From NCBI RefSeq assembly GCF_000498535.1, contig NZ_AVGG01000002.1:310001-374000 (forward strand): 64,000 nucleotides of DNA, read 5' to 3'. Made by a program: the position numbers and the translations under genes. Of the stretch, positions 1-8,660 are shown in pieces. The first letter of the stretch is position 1. The number at the start of each line of letters is the position of its first letter. The stretch is from Flavobacterium limnosediminis JC2902 (GTDB lineage Bacteria; Bacteroidota; Bacteroidia; Flavobacteriales; Flavobacteriaceae). The notes beneath the pieces are model-generated. The model was not told where the DNA came from. It searched no databases and was given only the letters and a program-made list of their open reading frames with translations.

Positions 1-136
1 AAATATACATTTTACTACAATGTATACAAATAAAATATAATTGATTTTCAGTTATTTAAAAAACACTACTAAAGAAAACGCAATTATAACTGACAAAGTA
101 TTTATTTTTACATCCTATTTAAACAACCCACAAACA

Positions 137-1303
137 ATGCAAAAGAAAATATTACTGTTAGGTTCCGGCGAACTCGGAAAGGAATTTGTCATCGCTGCAC
201 AACGAATAGGACAAATCGTGATTGCTGTTGATAGCTATGAAAATGCTCCAGCCATGCAGGTAGCTCACGGATTTGAAGTCATCAATATGTTGGACGGCGC
301 CGAACTGGATCGCATCGTGGCCAAACACCAGCCCGATTTTATTGTGCCCGAAATCGAAGCCATCCGAACCGAACGTTTTTACGATTATGAAAAACAAGGA
401 ATTACCGTGGTCCCATCCGCGAAAGCTGCCAACTTTACCATGAACCGAAAAGCGATTCGCGATTTGGCTGCTAAAGAGTTAGGACTAAAAACTGCCAATT
501 ACAGATATGCTACCTCAGCCGAAGAATTACAGAAAGCGGTATCCGAAGTCGGCATGCCTTGTGTGGTAAAACCATTGATGTCGTCCTCCGGAAAAGGGCA
601 ATCGACCATAAAAACCGAATCCGATATTGAAAAAGCATGGAAATACGCCGTTGAAGGTTCCCGTGGTGACGTGGTGGAAGTAATTGTGGAAGCGTTTGTA
701 AACTTCAATTCGGAAATCACATTACTGACCGTTACCCAAAACAACAATCACACTTTATATTGTGCGCCAATCGGACACAGGCAAGAACGTGGCGATTATC
801 AGGAAAGCTGGCAACCAGCAAGAGTTTCTCAAAAAGATATTGAAGAAGCACAAGACATGGCTCGTAAAGTAACCGAAGCTTTGGGCGGCGCCGGACTTTT
901 TGGCGTGGAATTTTTCCTGACCGACGAAGGTGTCTATTTCTCAGAATTATCCCCTCGACCACACGATACCGGAATGGTAACATTAGCCGGAACTCAGAAT
1001 TTCAACGAATTTGAATTGCATCTGCGTGCTATTTTAAGTCTGCCGATTGCCGAAATCACTTTGGAGAAAGTGGGTGCCAGTGCCGTAATTTTAGCTTCTG
1101 AAAATTCAGACAACCCAACCTATACCGGTATCGAAAAAGTGGCCGGTCTATCCAAAACCGATTTCAGAATCTTCGGAAAACCCACCTCCCGACCTTACAG
1201 ACGAATGGGCGTGATACTATCAAATGATACTATGGATACACCTGTGGAAGAAGTGGTGGAACGCGCTAAAAAAACGGCTGGTTTAGTAACTGTAAATGTA
1301 TAA
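137..1303 (+). CDS. purT: PurT, formate-dependent GAR formyltransferase
   Basis: Cytosolic enzyme of purine synthesis that makes formyl-GAR from GAR, formate and ATP, the folate-independent alternative to PurN. The protein has an N-terminal nucleotide-binding fold ([12 protein letters not shown] near residues 5-16), a central ATP-grasp domain ([27 protein letters not shown]) and the metal-binding end of that fold ([18 protein letters not shown]). At 388 aa it is close to the length of E. coli PurT. An in-frame TTG at 41 would add 32 residues, but the family begins at the internal ATG ([14 protein letters not shown]), so 137 is chosen. No purine-gene neighbours are present; the gene seems monocistronic. 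Confidence 0.96.
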   Translation: MQKKILLLGSGELGKEFVIAAQRIGQIVIAVDSYENAPAMQVAHGFEVINMLDGAELDRIVAKHQPDFIVPEIEAIRTERFYDYEKQGITVVPSAKAANFTMNRKAIRDLAAKELGLKTANYRYATSAEELQKAVSEVGMPCVVKPLMSSSGKGQSTIKTESDIEKAWKYAVEGSRGDVVEVIVEAFVNFNSEITLLTVTQNNNHTLYCAPIGHRQERGDYQESWQPARVSQKDIEEAQDMARKVTEALGGAGLFGVEFFLTDEGVYFSELSPRPHDTGMVTLAGTQNFNEFELHLRAILSLPIAEITLEKVGASAVILASENSDNPTYTGIEKVAGLSKTDFRIFGKPTSRPYRRMGVILSNDTMDTPVEEVVERAKKTAGLVTVNV

Positions 1304-1317
1304 ATCAAGCTTTCTGA

Positions 1318-1340
1318 CAGTCTCCGTTTTCAGTCACAGT
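1318..1340. repeat. Dispersed CAGTC...TTTTCAGTC repeat, copy 1
   Basis: A 23-base sequence of the form CAGTCnCnGTTTTCAGTC. The same pattern occurs at 6699-6720 and, inverted, at 6771-6788. It lies just after purT. The function is unknown; it looks like a small mobile or slippage-prone intergenic repeat. Confidence 0.5.
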
Positions 1341-1372
1341 GGTAAAACTTTAGAAACCGAAACCTATTCCAT

Positions 1373-1693
1373 ATGAAAAACATTTTCGTTACACTTCTAT
1401 TTCTTTCAACAGCCGCACTATCAGCTCAGGAAAAGAAAGAAAAACCAAAAACACAAATCGTGGAGGCTTCCTGCGGCCAATGTCAATTCGGAATGAAAGC
1501 CAAAGGTTGTGATTTGGCCGTACGGATTAATGGAAAAACCTATTTCGTTGACGGAACCACTATAGACCAACACGGCGATGCCCACGCCGAGGACGGCTTC
1601 TGCAATACCATACACAAAGCAGAAGTTTCCGGAGTTATTAAAAACGACCGTTTTAAAGTTACTACCTTCAGATTAGTGGAAGAAAAAAAATAA
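1373..1693 (+). CDS. Secreted DUF6370 family protein
   Basis: A 106-aa protein with a clear Sec signal peptide (MKNIFVTLLFLSTAALSAQ), so mature in the periplasm. The rest carries a conserved pattern with CGQCQFGMKAKGCDLAVRI and, later, a single Cys in DGFCNTI; the four Cys could form disulfides or bind metal. I recognise it as the DUF6370 family of Bacteroidota, whose function is unknown. It is followed by a strong terminator and is probably transcribed alone. The cysteine-role statement is inference. Confidence 0.85.
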   Translation: MKNIFVTLLFLSTAALSAQEKKEKPKTQIVEASCGQCQFGMKAKGCDLAVRINGKTYFVDGTTIDQHGDAHAEDGFCNTIHKAEVSGVIKNDRFKVTTFRLVEEKK

Positions 1694-1715
1694 TTTATCC
1701 TACAAAAAATCTCTA

Positions 1716-1761
1716 CAAAAGCACGCTCTTGTCATAAACGACAAAAGATCGTGCTTTTTTC
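1716..1761 (+). terminator. Rho-independent terminator after DUF6370 gene
   Basis: Stem with arms AAAAGCACG and CGTGCTTTT, extended by TCTTGTC/GACAAAAGA, then a run of T. The rest of the 390-base gap to the next gene holds no open frame I can support, only AT-rich sequence with possible -7 elements at 1956-1963 and 2041-2048. Confidence 0.85.
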
Positions 1762-2040
1762 TTTCCAACAAAAAACAACCTGCTCAAATTCAGGGTTTTA
1801 TATCTAAATTCTCCTGATCTGAATCCAACACCCCTTAAAAAGATCACCCTTAACAAAATAAAACACTTTGCACCAGACAATCACCGAAAAAAAAAATCAC
1901 AATATCCTATATTTATAACAAAATCAGGTGAATTATACAAAAATAAATGTAGTACTAAATTTGTTAAATTTTAAATCTTACAGATAGTAGACTTTTTATG
2001 CATTTCATCGGATTTATTCACCCTCCTGAATACGCCGAAA

Positions 2041-2048
2041 TATCTTTG
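2041..2048 (+). promoter_or_regulatory. Bacteroidota -7 element TATCTTTG
   Basis: Matches the TAnnTTTG consensus 36 bases before the start of the T9SS cargo gene. I see no TTG at the -33 position. A second match, TAAATTTG, lies at 1956-1963. Confidence 0.55.
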
Positions 2049-2084
2049 TTAAGAATTGCACCCAGATAATTTAAAACAAATACC

Positions 2085-4919
2085 ATGAAAAAAAATCTAC
2101 TATTGCTAATCACTGTCATCTTGTTTGCTTTTGACAGTACTGCTCAATGTACCATTTCAGGAACAACGGTAAACGCAAGTAGTATTACTTGCACTACATT
2201 TAATGGCTGCTCTACGGTTTACATTGGTAACGGAACTGACGCGACTACTTTGGTAATGAACGCAAATTTAAGTTTTCCATGCTTAGGCGCTATTACTTTC
2301 GTAATCCGAAACAATGCCTCCATTGATTTTTCCGACAACAATAAAGACTTAACATTGCCAGCCGGTTCGTCACTTATAGTTGAAAACGGAGGAAGCATAG
2401 GTGCTTCGGGAAACTGTAGTGCCTCCGATTTAATTAAAATCGGAACTACCAGCATAGCCTCATGCAATGGCGGCGGTAGTGGAGTATCAACTACCTTCCC
2501 AGTACTCGTAACCAACGGGGGATATAATGTTGTTACTGCGAGTGCTACTTCAATTTGTGGCACAGGGGCTTCTACGATTACAGCGTCAATGTACCCGGCG
2601 CCAACAGCAGCGACAACATACAAGTTGTATACTGATGCTAGTGGAGGTACTGCTTTATCAACAACAAATTCTACAGCGACACCTTATTCAGCAACATTTA
2701 CAACATCAGTTCTATCATCATCTACCACATATTATGTTGAAGCTATTACAGGTGCCTTTACAACGCAAAGAAAACCGGTTACAGTTGTTGTAAACAACAC
2801 CCCATCAACACCAACGGTGACTACAACACAGCCAAACTGCTCAACTGCATCAGGGGCAATTACTATTACCGCTCCTACAGGTTCAGGAATAACATACAGT
2901 ATTAACGGATCTGATTACACCAATACCACAGGAGTTTTCAATTTATTATCATCTGGAACATATAACGTAACAGCAAAAAATTCTGCAGGATGTATTTCAG
3001 CAGCAAATAGTGTTACTATCAATACCCAACCAACAGCACCAGTAACACCAACATTGGGAACTGTAATTCAGCCGACATGCGCGACAGCCAACGGGAGCTT
3101 TTCCATAAGCAATTACAATGCTGCTTATACTTATGCTGTAACTCCATCAACAGGAGTAACCGTTTCAGGATCTACAGTTACGGCTCCAGTAGGTACCTAC
3201 ACCGTTACAGCGACATCAGGGTCATGTACATCAACAGCATCTTTAAGCGCAACGTTTAATCCGGTTGTAACCAATACCTGGAACGGCTCAACTTGGTCAA
3301 CAGGAGTTCCTCCTACAGCGAATGATAAAATAATTTTTGCCGGCAACTATTCATCTTCTTCTGATATTACAGGATGTTCTTGCCAAATAAATTCTGGTAA
3401 TATTGTTATAAATTCCGGCAATACTTTAACAGTAACCAATGATATCAATGTTTCAGGAGGTTCATTAACATTTGAAGATTCAAGTAGTTTACTTCAGATT
3501 AGCGAAACCGCTGTAAACACAGGAAACATAATCTATAAAAGAACAACAACACCGTTAAAACAATACGACTACACCTACTGGTCGTCTCCGGTAGCCAATG
3601 CCACCTTAGCGCAACTTGCTACTAATTCCTTATTTTATTCCTATACCGCAATTAGCAACAATTGGGTAAGACAATACGCAGGTGACGCAATGGTTAAGGG
3701 AAAAGGTTACATAGGAAGAGCTCCAAGCGGACTTAATTACAGCACTACGCAAATAGTTCAGACAAATTTCATTGGTACACCTAACAACGGAACCATCACA
3801 ACACCTTTCTCAAAAGGAGCAGGCATTCTTAATTTAATAGGAAACCCTTATCCTTCCGCAATTGATATTGATTTATTCCTTACTGATCCTGCCAATGCCG
3901 GAATCGTAAACGGAACTATTTACCTTTGGACACACAATACCGCAATCAGCAGTAGCATCCCGGGAAACCACACGTACAACTACACTGTAAACGATTATGC
4001 AAAATACAATCTTACAGGTGGCACCAAAACTGCTTCGTCAGCAACTACGGGAGATTATCCTGTAGTCCCAACCGGAAAAATAGCTGCAGGACAAGGATTC
4101 TTTATCGATGCCCATACCGCTATGGCTAACGGAACACAAAGTGTAACGTTCAAAAATTCAATGCGCGTACAAAGTAACAACACGCAGTTTTTCAGAACCA
4201 ATCAAACGGAAAACAACACCAATTCCACACCGGTTTCACTTGAAAAACACCGCGTTTGGATTTCGTTAAGTAACACTCAAGGTGGTTATAACGAAGCGCT
4301 TGTGGGATATATCCAGGAAGCAACAAATGAAATGGACAGACTGTTTGACGGAAAAACACTTCCTTCTGAAAATGTGATCTCAGTTTACTCTATGCTGTCA
4401 AACGACAAATTATCCATTCAGGGACGCAGTTTGCCGTTCGCAGCCACAGACATTGTTCCTTTAGGATATACAACTACTCTTAACGGACAAATGAGCATCA
4501 CTTTGGAGAATTTCGACGGACTTTTCGCAAATCAGGACATTTACCTATGGGACAGAACAACAGGGATTTATCACGATTTAAAAGCCAGCGCATTTACCTT
4601 CACAACAACCAGCGGAACATTCAACAACCGTTTTGAGTTACGCTTTACAACAGAAACATTGGGTATTGATGCTCCGCTTGATAACAGCAACGCTATCCGA
4701 GTAATTGCGAAACAAAATCAAATTACTGTATTGTCTGGTCTTTCAAACATCACTAGCATCGAAGTACACGATTTAACAGGTAAATCAGTATACTCCAAAA
4801 AAGGGATTAATACTAATGAATTCAACACTGATGCTATTCCAGCATCATCACAGATGTTGATCGTAAAAGTAACTTTAGACAACAAACAAACTTTAACAAA
4901 AAAAGTTTTAATACCGTAG
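2085..4919 (+). CDS. Large secreted protein with T9SS C-terminal sorting domain
   Basis: A 944-aa surface or secreted protein. It has a signal peptide (residues 1-20, ending FDSTAQ), a Thr/Ser/Asn-rich N-terminal half with Ig-like or SprB-like modules (for example the segments around residues 140-235 and 240-410, with repeated TPTVTTTQPNCSTASG and PVTPTLGTVIQPTCATANG starts), and a C-terminal half shared by many Flavobacterium adhesin-like proteins (TYWSSPVANA, GNPYPSAIDID). The last ~75 residues (LGID... VHDLTGKSVYSKKG... TLTKKVLIP) fit the type C T9SS sorting signal. Likely exported by type IX secretion, whose components are not in this window apart from a PorP/SprF protein at 54.4 kb. Ligand unknown. 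Confidence 0.85.
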   Translation: MKKNLLLLITVILFAFDSTAQCTISGTTVNASSITCTTFNGCSTVYIGNGTDATTLVMNANLSFPCLGAITFVIRNNASIDFSDNNKDLTLPAGSSLIVENGGSIGASGNCSASDLIKIGTTSIASCNGGGSGVSTTFPVLVTNGGYNVVTASATSICGTGASTITASMYPAPTAATTYKLYTDASGGTALSTTNSTATPYSATFTTSVLSSSTTYYVEAITGAFTTQRKPVTVVVNNTPSTPTVTTTQPNCSTASGAITITAPTGSGITYSINGSDYTNTTGVFNLLSSGTYNVTAKNSAGCISAANSVTINTQPTAPVTPTLGTVIQPTCATANGSFSISNYNAAYTYAVTPSTGVTVSGSTVTAPVGTYTVTATSGSCTSTASLSATFNPVVTNTWNGSTWSTGVPPTANDKIIFAGNYSSSSDITGCSCQINSGNIVINSGNTLTVTNDINVSGGSLTFEDSSSLLQISETAVNTGNIIYKRTTTPLKQYDYTYWSSPVANATLAQLATNSLFYSYTAISNNWVRQYAGDAMVKGKGYIGRAPSGLNYSTTQIVQTNFIGTPNNGTITTPFSKGAGILNLIGNPYPSAIDIDLFLTDPANAGIVNGTIYLWTHNTAISSSIPGNHTYNYTVNDYAKYNLTGGTKTASSATTGDYPVVPTGKIAAGQGFFIDAHTAMANGTQSVTFKNSMRVQSNNTQFFRTNQTENNTNSTPVSLEKHRVWISLSNTQGGYNEALVGYIQEATNEMDRLFDGKTLPSENVISVYSMLSNDKLSIQGRSLPFAATDIVPLGYTTTLNGQMSITLENFDGLFANQDIYLWDRTTGIYHDLKASAFTFTTTSGTFNNRFELRFTTETLGIDAPLDNSNAIRVIAKQNQITVLSGLSNITSIEVHDLTGKSVYSKKGINTNEFNTDAIPASSQMLIVKVTLDNKQTLTKKVLIP

Positions 4920-4974
4920 CCTGAAAAGAAGACAACTGCTAAACAATAGTAAACAAACTACAACCAAAACCCCG

Positions 4975-5011
4975 GCCCCGTCTCATTTTGATATGAAACG
5001 GGGCTTTTTTT
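4975..5011 (+). terminator. Terminator of T9SS cargo gene
   Basis: Arms GCCCCGTCTCAT and ATGAAACGGGGC (one mismatch) around a TTTGAT loop, followed by seven T. Confidence 0.85.
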
Positions 5012-5134
5012 GACTGCTTCAAAAACAGAAAATGAATCAGCGGAATGAAGATTTCGTCCCTCAGCCCATAAAACAATTCCTCATTTCAAAAAAAGAAAGG
5101 TTTTAATCATCCGAAATCATAGTGACTTTTTCAT

Positions 5135-5142
5135 TACATTTG
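5135..5142 (+). promoter_or_regulatory. -7 element TACATTTG before crp/fnr gene
   Basis: Exact TAnnTTTG match 11 bases before the ATG, so the transcript would be nearly leaderless. No copy of the CTTAATC palindrome found upstream of the two following genes is present here. Confidence 0.5.
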
Positions 5143-5153
5143 AAGACCTCTCA

Positions 5154-5729
5154 ATGAAGACTCTATTAGAAAATATCGCAAAACATGTTTCGCTCACCAC
5201 TGAAGAGCAGGAACTCGTTTTGACTTTAGTGCAGACCGAACACTACAAAGCAAAAACCATACTTTTAAAAGAAGGACAAATCTGCACGCATTCCTTTTTC
5301 ATTCTCAAAGGCATCCTCAGAAGTTATACCGTTGACCAAAACGGCGTGGAACATGTGGTGAGTTTTGCGTGCCCGGGTTGGTGGATTGCCGATATGTACA
5401 GTTATCTTTCGCAACGACCGGGACAACTTTTTATCGAAACCAATGAAGAGGCCGAAGTCATGTTACTATCCAAAGAAAATCAGGAGAAATTATACCTTCA
5501 GGTTCCGAAACTGGAACGTTTTTTCCGCATACTGATCGAAAACTCACTGGTAGCCAACCAACAACGACTCATTGACAACATGAGTTTTACCACCGAAGCA
5601 CGATACGACAAATTCTCCAAAAAATATCCGGAATTGGTGAACTGTCTTCCGCAAAAACAAATCGCTTCTTATATTGGTGTTACCCCGGAATTTTTCAGTA
5701 AAATGAAAGCACGTCTTTTAAAAAAATAA
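5154..5729 (+). CDS. Crp/Fnr family transcriptional regulator
   Basis: A 191-aa regulator with an N-terminal cyclic-nucleotide-binding-type beta-roll (about residues 15-120, with ILLKEGQICTHSFFILKG) and a C-terminal winged helix (QKQIASYIGVTPEFFSKMKARL, about 168-189). There is no N-terminal Cys cluster of the FNR type, so no Fe-S sensing is apparent; the effector is unknown. It stands alone, directly upstream of the pirin gene. Pirin and YceI genes downstream share a palindrome at the position where class II Crp-like activators bind, so this protein is the obvious candidate to bind it (inference). Confidence 0.9.
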   Translation: MKTLLENIAKHVSLTTEEQELVLTLVQTEHYKAKTILLKEGQICTHSFFILKGILRSYTVDQNGVEHVVSFACPGWWIADMYSYLSQRPGQLFIETNEEAEVMLLSKENQEKLYLQVPKLERFFRILIENSLVANQQRLIDNMSFTTEARYDKFSKKYPELVNCLPQKQIASYIGVTPEFFSKMKARLLKK

Positions 5730-5771
5730 CAACCTCAGCTACTTAGTGCCTTAGCACCTCCAAAATCATTT

Positions 5772-5817
5772 CTTAATCCAGATTAAGTGCTTCTGCAATA
5801 AGCATACCGTAACTTTG
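5772..5817 (+). promoter_or_regulatory. Palindromic operator plus -7 element before pirin gene
   Basis: Perfect inverted repeat CTTAATC-CA-GATTAAG at 5772-5787, 22 bases, then the -7 element TAACTTTG at 5810-5817. If the -7 element covers about -11 to -4, the palindrome centre is near -41.5, typical of class II Crp/Fnr activation. No TTG is seen at -33. The same arrangement is found before yceI at 6821-6866. Confidence 0.75.
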
Positions 5818-5836
5818 TCCTATCAAAATAAAAGTT

Positions 5837-6697
5837 ATGAACCGAAAAGATTTTATCCGGAAAACAATTTTAGGTGGAGGCGCCGTAATAACCGGAACCG
5901 CCTTAGCCAACAGTACTTCTGAAAAGACAGAAGAGGTTGTTGGATTCAATCATATTCAAAACACCAATTCAAAGATTATGGAAAACAGCATTTTACACAA
6001 AGCCGATACACGAGGAAAAGCAAACCACGGTTGGCTACAAAGTTTTCACACCTTCAGTTTTGCCAATTATCACAATCCGGAACGCATGAATTTCGGAGTA
6101 CTTCGCGTATTGAATGACGATACCGTTTCTGCCGGAATGGGCTTTGGAAAGCATCCGCACCAAGATATGGAAATTATCAGTATTCCGTTGGAAGGCGACT
6201 TGGAACACCAAGACAGCATGGGCAACAAAACCGTGATTCGAAACGGAGACATTCAGGTAATGAGTGCCGGAACTGGAGTACAACACAGCGAGTACAACAA
6301 AAATGAAGACGAACAAGTGAAGTTTTTACAAATCTGGGTCATTCCAAACAAAAGAGGCGTAACCCCACGATACGATCAGATTACGCTGAATAAAGATGAC
6401 AGAAAAAACAAATTGCAACAGATACTGTCACCCAATCCGGAAGATGCCGGCGTATGGATTCATCAGGACGCGTGGTTTCATTTGGGTAAATTCGATCAGG
6501 ATGTATCAACCGAATACAATTTCAAAAAAACAGGCAACGGATTGTATGTTTTTGTACTGAGTGGAGACCTTACGGTAAACAACCAGGAGCTGAATACCAG
6601 GGACGGTTTCGGAATCTGGGATACCGATACTGTTACGATTAAAGCGAACTCGGAAACCGAATTCCTGTTGATGGAAGTTCCGATGCAGATTCAGTAA
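5837..6697 (+). CDS. Pirin family protein with an N-terminal export-like leader
   Basis: A 286-aa bicupin. The pirin metal ligands are all present: H106 and H108 (GKHPHQDME), H150 and E152 (GVQHSEY), so quercetinase-like Fe-dependent dioxygenase activity is possible, as known for E. coli YhhW. Residues 1-25 (NRKDFIRKTILGGGAVITG) look like a Tat-type leader in which one Arg of the pair is Lys; this is unusual since most pirins are cytosolic. An internal ATG at residue 48 (MENSILHKADTRGK) would give a leaderless pirin of normal length, so two products or a different start are possible. Preceded by the CTTAATC operator shared with yceI. Confidence 0.9.
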   Translation: MNRKDFIRKTILGGGAVITGTALANSTSEKTEEVVGFNHIQNTNSKIMENSILHKADTRGKANHGWLQSFHTFSFANYHNPERMNFGVLRVLNDDTVSAGMGFGKHPHQDMEIISIPLEGDLEHQDSMGNKTVIRNGDIQVMSAGTGVQHSEYNKNEDEQVKFLQIWVIPNKRGVTPRYDQITLNKDDRKNKLQQILSPNPEDAGVWIHQDAWFHLGKFDQDVSTEYNFKKTGNGLYVFVLSGDLTVNNQELNTRDGFGIWDTDTVTIKANSETEFLLMEVPMQIQ

Positions 6698-6698
6698 G

Positions 6699-6813
6699 CA
6701 GTCGCAGTTTTCAGTCGCAGTTGACACTTGACAGTCACGGCAAACAACTCGATACTCAGATTAAAACTAAGACTGAAAACCGTGACTGAAAACTGAGACT
6801 GAAACTGAAAACT
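6699..6813. repeat. Intergenic repeat block with inverted CAGTC motifs
   Basis: Holds CAGTCGCAGTTTTCAGTCGC at the left (6699-6720) and its inverted form at 6771-6788, followed by further GACTGAAAACTG units. The two arms could pair into a long hairpin between the pirin and yceI genes, possibly acting as a terminator. Same family as the repeat at 1318-1340. Confidence 0.55.
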
Positions 6814-6820
6814 AAAATTT

Positions 6821-6866
6821 CTTAATCCAGATTAAGTACCTGAACCCCAACCCCGACGTAACTTTG
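6821..6866 (+). promoter_or_regulatory. Palindromic operator plus -7 element before yceI
   Basis: CTTAATC-CA-GATTAAG at 6821-6836 and TAACTTTG at 6859-6866, again exactly 22 bases apart. The 20 bases around the palindrome (TTTCTTAATCCAGATTAAGT) and the start of the transcript (CCTATCAAA) are identical to the pirin promoter, while the DNA in between differs, which argues for selection on these parts. Confidence 0.75.
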
Positions 6867-6908
6867 ACCTATCAAATTACAACACAACATTTAACAGAAT
6901 AAAAAATT

Positions 6909-7439
6909 ATGGCAACAACAAAATGGGCAATCGACCCGACACACTCAGAAATTGGATTTAAAGTAAAACACATGATGTTCACCAACGTATCCGGAAAATT
7001 TGAAAATTACGATGCAAACATTATCACCGAAGGCGATGATTTCAGCAAAGCAATTATCGAATTCACAGCTGATATTAATTCGGTAGACACCCGAAACGCC
7101 GACAGGGACAATCACTTAAAAAGTGCTGATTTCTTTGACGCTGAAAACCACCCGAAAATGACATTCAAAGCGTCTTCGTTCACGAAAGTGGATGACGAAA
7201 ATTATGAATTGGCCGGTGATTTAACCATGAGAGGCGTTACCAAATTCGTAACACTTCCGGCAGAATTCAGCGGACTGATGACAGATCCTTGGGGAAATAC
7301 CAAAGCGGGCCTCAACATTTCCGGAAAAGTGAATCGTAAAGACTGGGGACTGAACTGGAACTCGGCTTTGGAAACCGGTGGCGTTTTGGTAAGTGAAGAT
7401 GTGAAACTGAACATTGAATTACAACTTTTAAAACAATAA
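6909..7439 (+). CDS. YceI family protein
   Basis: A 176-aa lipocalin-like beta-barrel of the YceI family, which binds polyisoprenoid-type lipids. The N-terminus WAIDPTHSEIGFKVKHMM and the end (NWNSALETGGVLVSEDVKLNIELQ) are typical. There is no signal peptide, so this copy is predicted cytosolic, unlike E. coli YceI. It probably belongs to one regulon with the pirin gene and the Crp/Fnr regulator upstream, because its promoter carries the same operator; the physiological role (redox or acid stress in other bacteria) is inference. Confidence 0.92.
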   Translation: MATTKWAIDPTHSEIGFKVKHMMFTNVSGKFENYDANIITEGDDFSKAIIEFTADINSVDTRNADRDNHLKSADFFDAENHPKMTFKASSFTKVDDENYELAGDLTMRGVTKFVTLPAEFSGLMTDPWGNTKAGLNISGKVNRKDWGLNWNSALETGGVLVSEDVKLNIELQLLKQ

Positions 7440-7477
7440 TGCCTTCCTAATAATTAGTTTTTGATTAATGATGAAAG

Positions 7478-7510
7478 AACCTGTAATTCGTTATGAATTG
7501 CAGGTTTTTT
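7478..7510 (+). terminator. Terminator of yceI
   Basis: Arms AACCTGTAATTC and GAATTGCAGGTT with a GTTAT loop, followed by TTTTTTG. Confidence 0.85.
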
Positions 7511-7535
7511 GTTTACCGACACAAAACAACCCTTC

Positions 7536-7625
7536 CTCCTAGCCCCGATGGGACGGAAATCCTGTCATTGCGAGATTGTTTTGCAATCCCGCAATGACAG
7601 ATTGGAGGGACAGCGGGAACGACGA
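7536..7625. repeat. REP-like intergenic element with long hairpin
   Basis: A 90-base block beginning AGCCCCGATGGGACGGAAAT and ending with GGGACAGCGGGAACG. Its centre is a hairpin: CTGTCATTGCG (7562-7572) with CGCAATGACAG (7590-7600), and inside that GATTG/CAATC around a TTTTG loop. From memory the outer AGCCCCGAT...GGAAATCC...AGCGGGA frame is a repeat found many times between genes in Flavobacterium genomes. No gene lies here. Confidence 0.65.
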
Positions 7626-7644
7626 CACCAAAAATGCCCTAAAG

Positions 7645-7673
7645 TTGGCGCTTCAAAAAAATCACTATTTTTG
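7645..7673 (+). promoter_or_regulatory. Promoter of fabD
   Basis: TTG at 7645-7647, an 18-base spacer, then TATTTTTG at 7666-7673: a good Bacteroidota -33/-7 pair, 26 bases before the ATG. Confidence 0.7.
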
Positions 7674-7699
7674 CATCACAAAACTAAATCAATAAAAAG

Positions 7700-8572
7700 A
7701 TGAAAGCATATGTATTCCCGGGTCAGGGTGCGCAATTCACCGGAATGGGTAAAGATTTATATGAGAATTCGGCAGTAGCCAAAGAGTTGTTTGAAAAAGC
7801 GAACGAAATATTAGGCTTCCGTATCACCGACATTATGTTTGAAGGTACGGCGGAACAATTGAAAGAAACCAAAGTTACGCAGCCGGCGGTATTTTTACAC
7901 TCGGTTATTTTAGCGAAAACATTGGAAGATTTCAAACCGGAAATGGTAGCAGGTCACTCTTTAGGAGAATTTTCGGCTTTAGTAGCCAATGGTGCTTTAT
8001 CGTTTGAAGATGGATTGAAATTAGTTTCCCAACGTGCTTTAGCCATGCAGAAAGCTTGCGAAATTACACCATCAACCATGGCAGCGGTATTGAATTTAGA
8101 AGATAAGATTGTAGAAGACATTTGTGCGTCTATCGACGGTGTTGTCGTTGCGGCCAACTACAACTGTCCGGGACAATTGGTGATTTCCGGTGAATTGAAA
8201 GCCGTGGAAGAAGCCTGCGAAAAAATGAAAGAAGCCGGAGCGAAACGCGCTTTGATTTTACCGGTTGGTGGTGCATTCCACTCACCAATGATGGAACCGG
8301 CCCGTGAGGAATTAGCTGCGGCTATCGAAGCAACTACTTTCAGCACACCGATTTGTCCTGTTTATCAGAACGTAACGGCAAGCGCGGTATCCGATGCGAC
8401 CGAAATCAAGAAAAACTTAATCATTCAATTAACTGCTCCGGTAAAATGGACGCAATCGGTACAGCAAATGATTGCTGACGGCGCAACTTCATTTACGGAA
8501 GTAGGTCCGGGGAAAGTATTGGTTGGATTGGTAAATAAAATCAATAAGGAAGTGGAAACTATTTCTGCTTAA
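7700..8572 (+). CDS. fabD: FabD, malonyl-CoA:ACP transacylase
   Basis: Cytosolic enzyme of fatty acid synthesis that moves malonyl from CoA to acyl carrier protein. The 290-aa protein has the N-terminal FPGQGAQ motif, the nucleophile elbow GHSLGEF with Ser87 and the catalytic His in GGAFHSPMM near residue 195. Length is usual for the family. It has its own promoter and terminator and no other fab gene next to it. Confidence 0.96.
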   Translation: MKAYVFPGQGAQFTGMGKDLYENSAVAKELFEKANEILGFRITDIMFEGTAEQLKETKVTQPAVFLHSVILAKTLEDFKPEMVAGHSLGEFSALVANGALSFEDGLKLVSQRALAMQKACEITPSTMAAVLNLEDKIVEDICASIDGVVVAANYNCPGQLVISGELKAVEEACEKMKEAGAKRALILPVGGAFHSPMMEPAREELAAAIEATTFSTPICPVYQNVTASAVSDATEIKKNLIIQLTAPVKWTQSVQQMIADGATSFTEVGPGKVLVGLVNKINKEVETISA

Positions 8573-8594
8573 TCCTTAAAAAGTTTACACTTGA

Positions 8595-8626
8595 AACTCC
8601 GTCGGTTGTCCGTCGGAGTTTTTTAT
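8595..8626 (+). terminator. Terminator of fabD
   Basis: Arms AACTCCGTCGG and CCGTCGGAGTT around TTGT, with one T-T mismatch, then six T. Confidence 0.85.
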
Positions 8627-8660
8627 TTTAATGATATCTTTGTGAAACAAGACGACAACT

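Noticed and set aside
41-136. TTG-initiated extension of purT
   Set aside because: The extra 32 residues are not part of the PurT family; the ATG at 137 gives the normal N-terminus.
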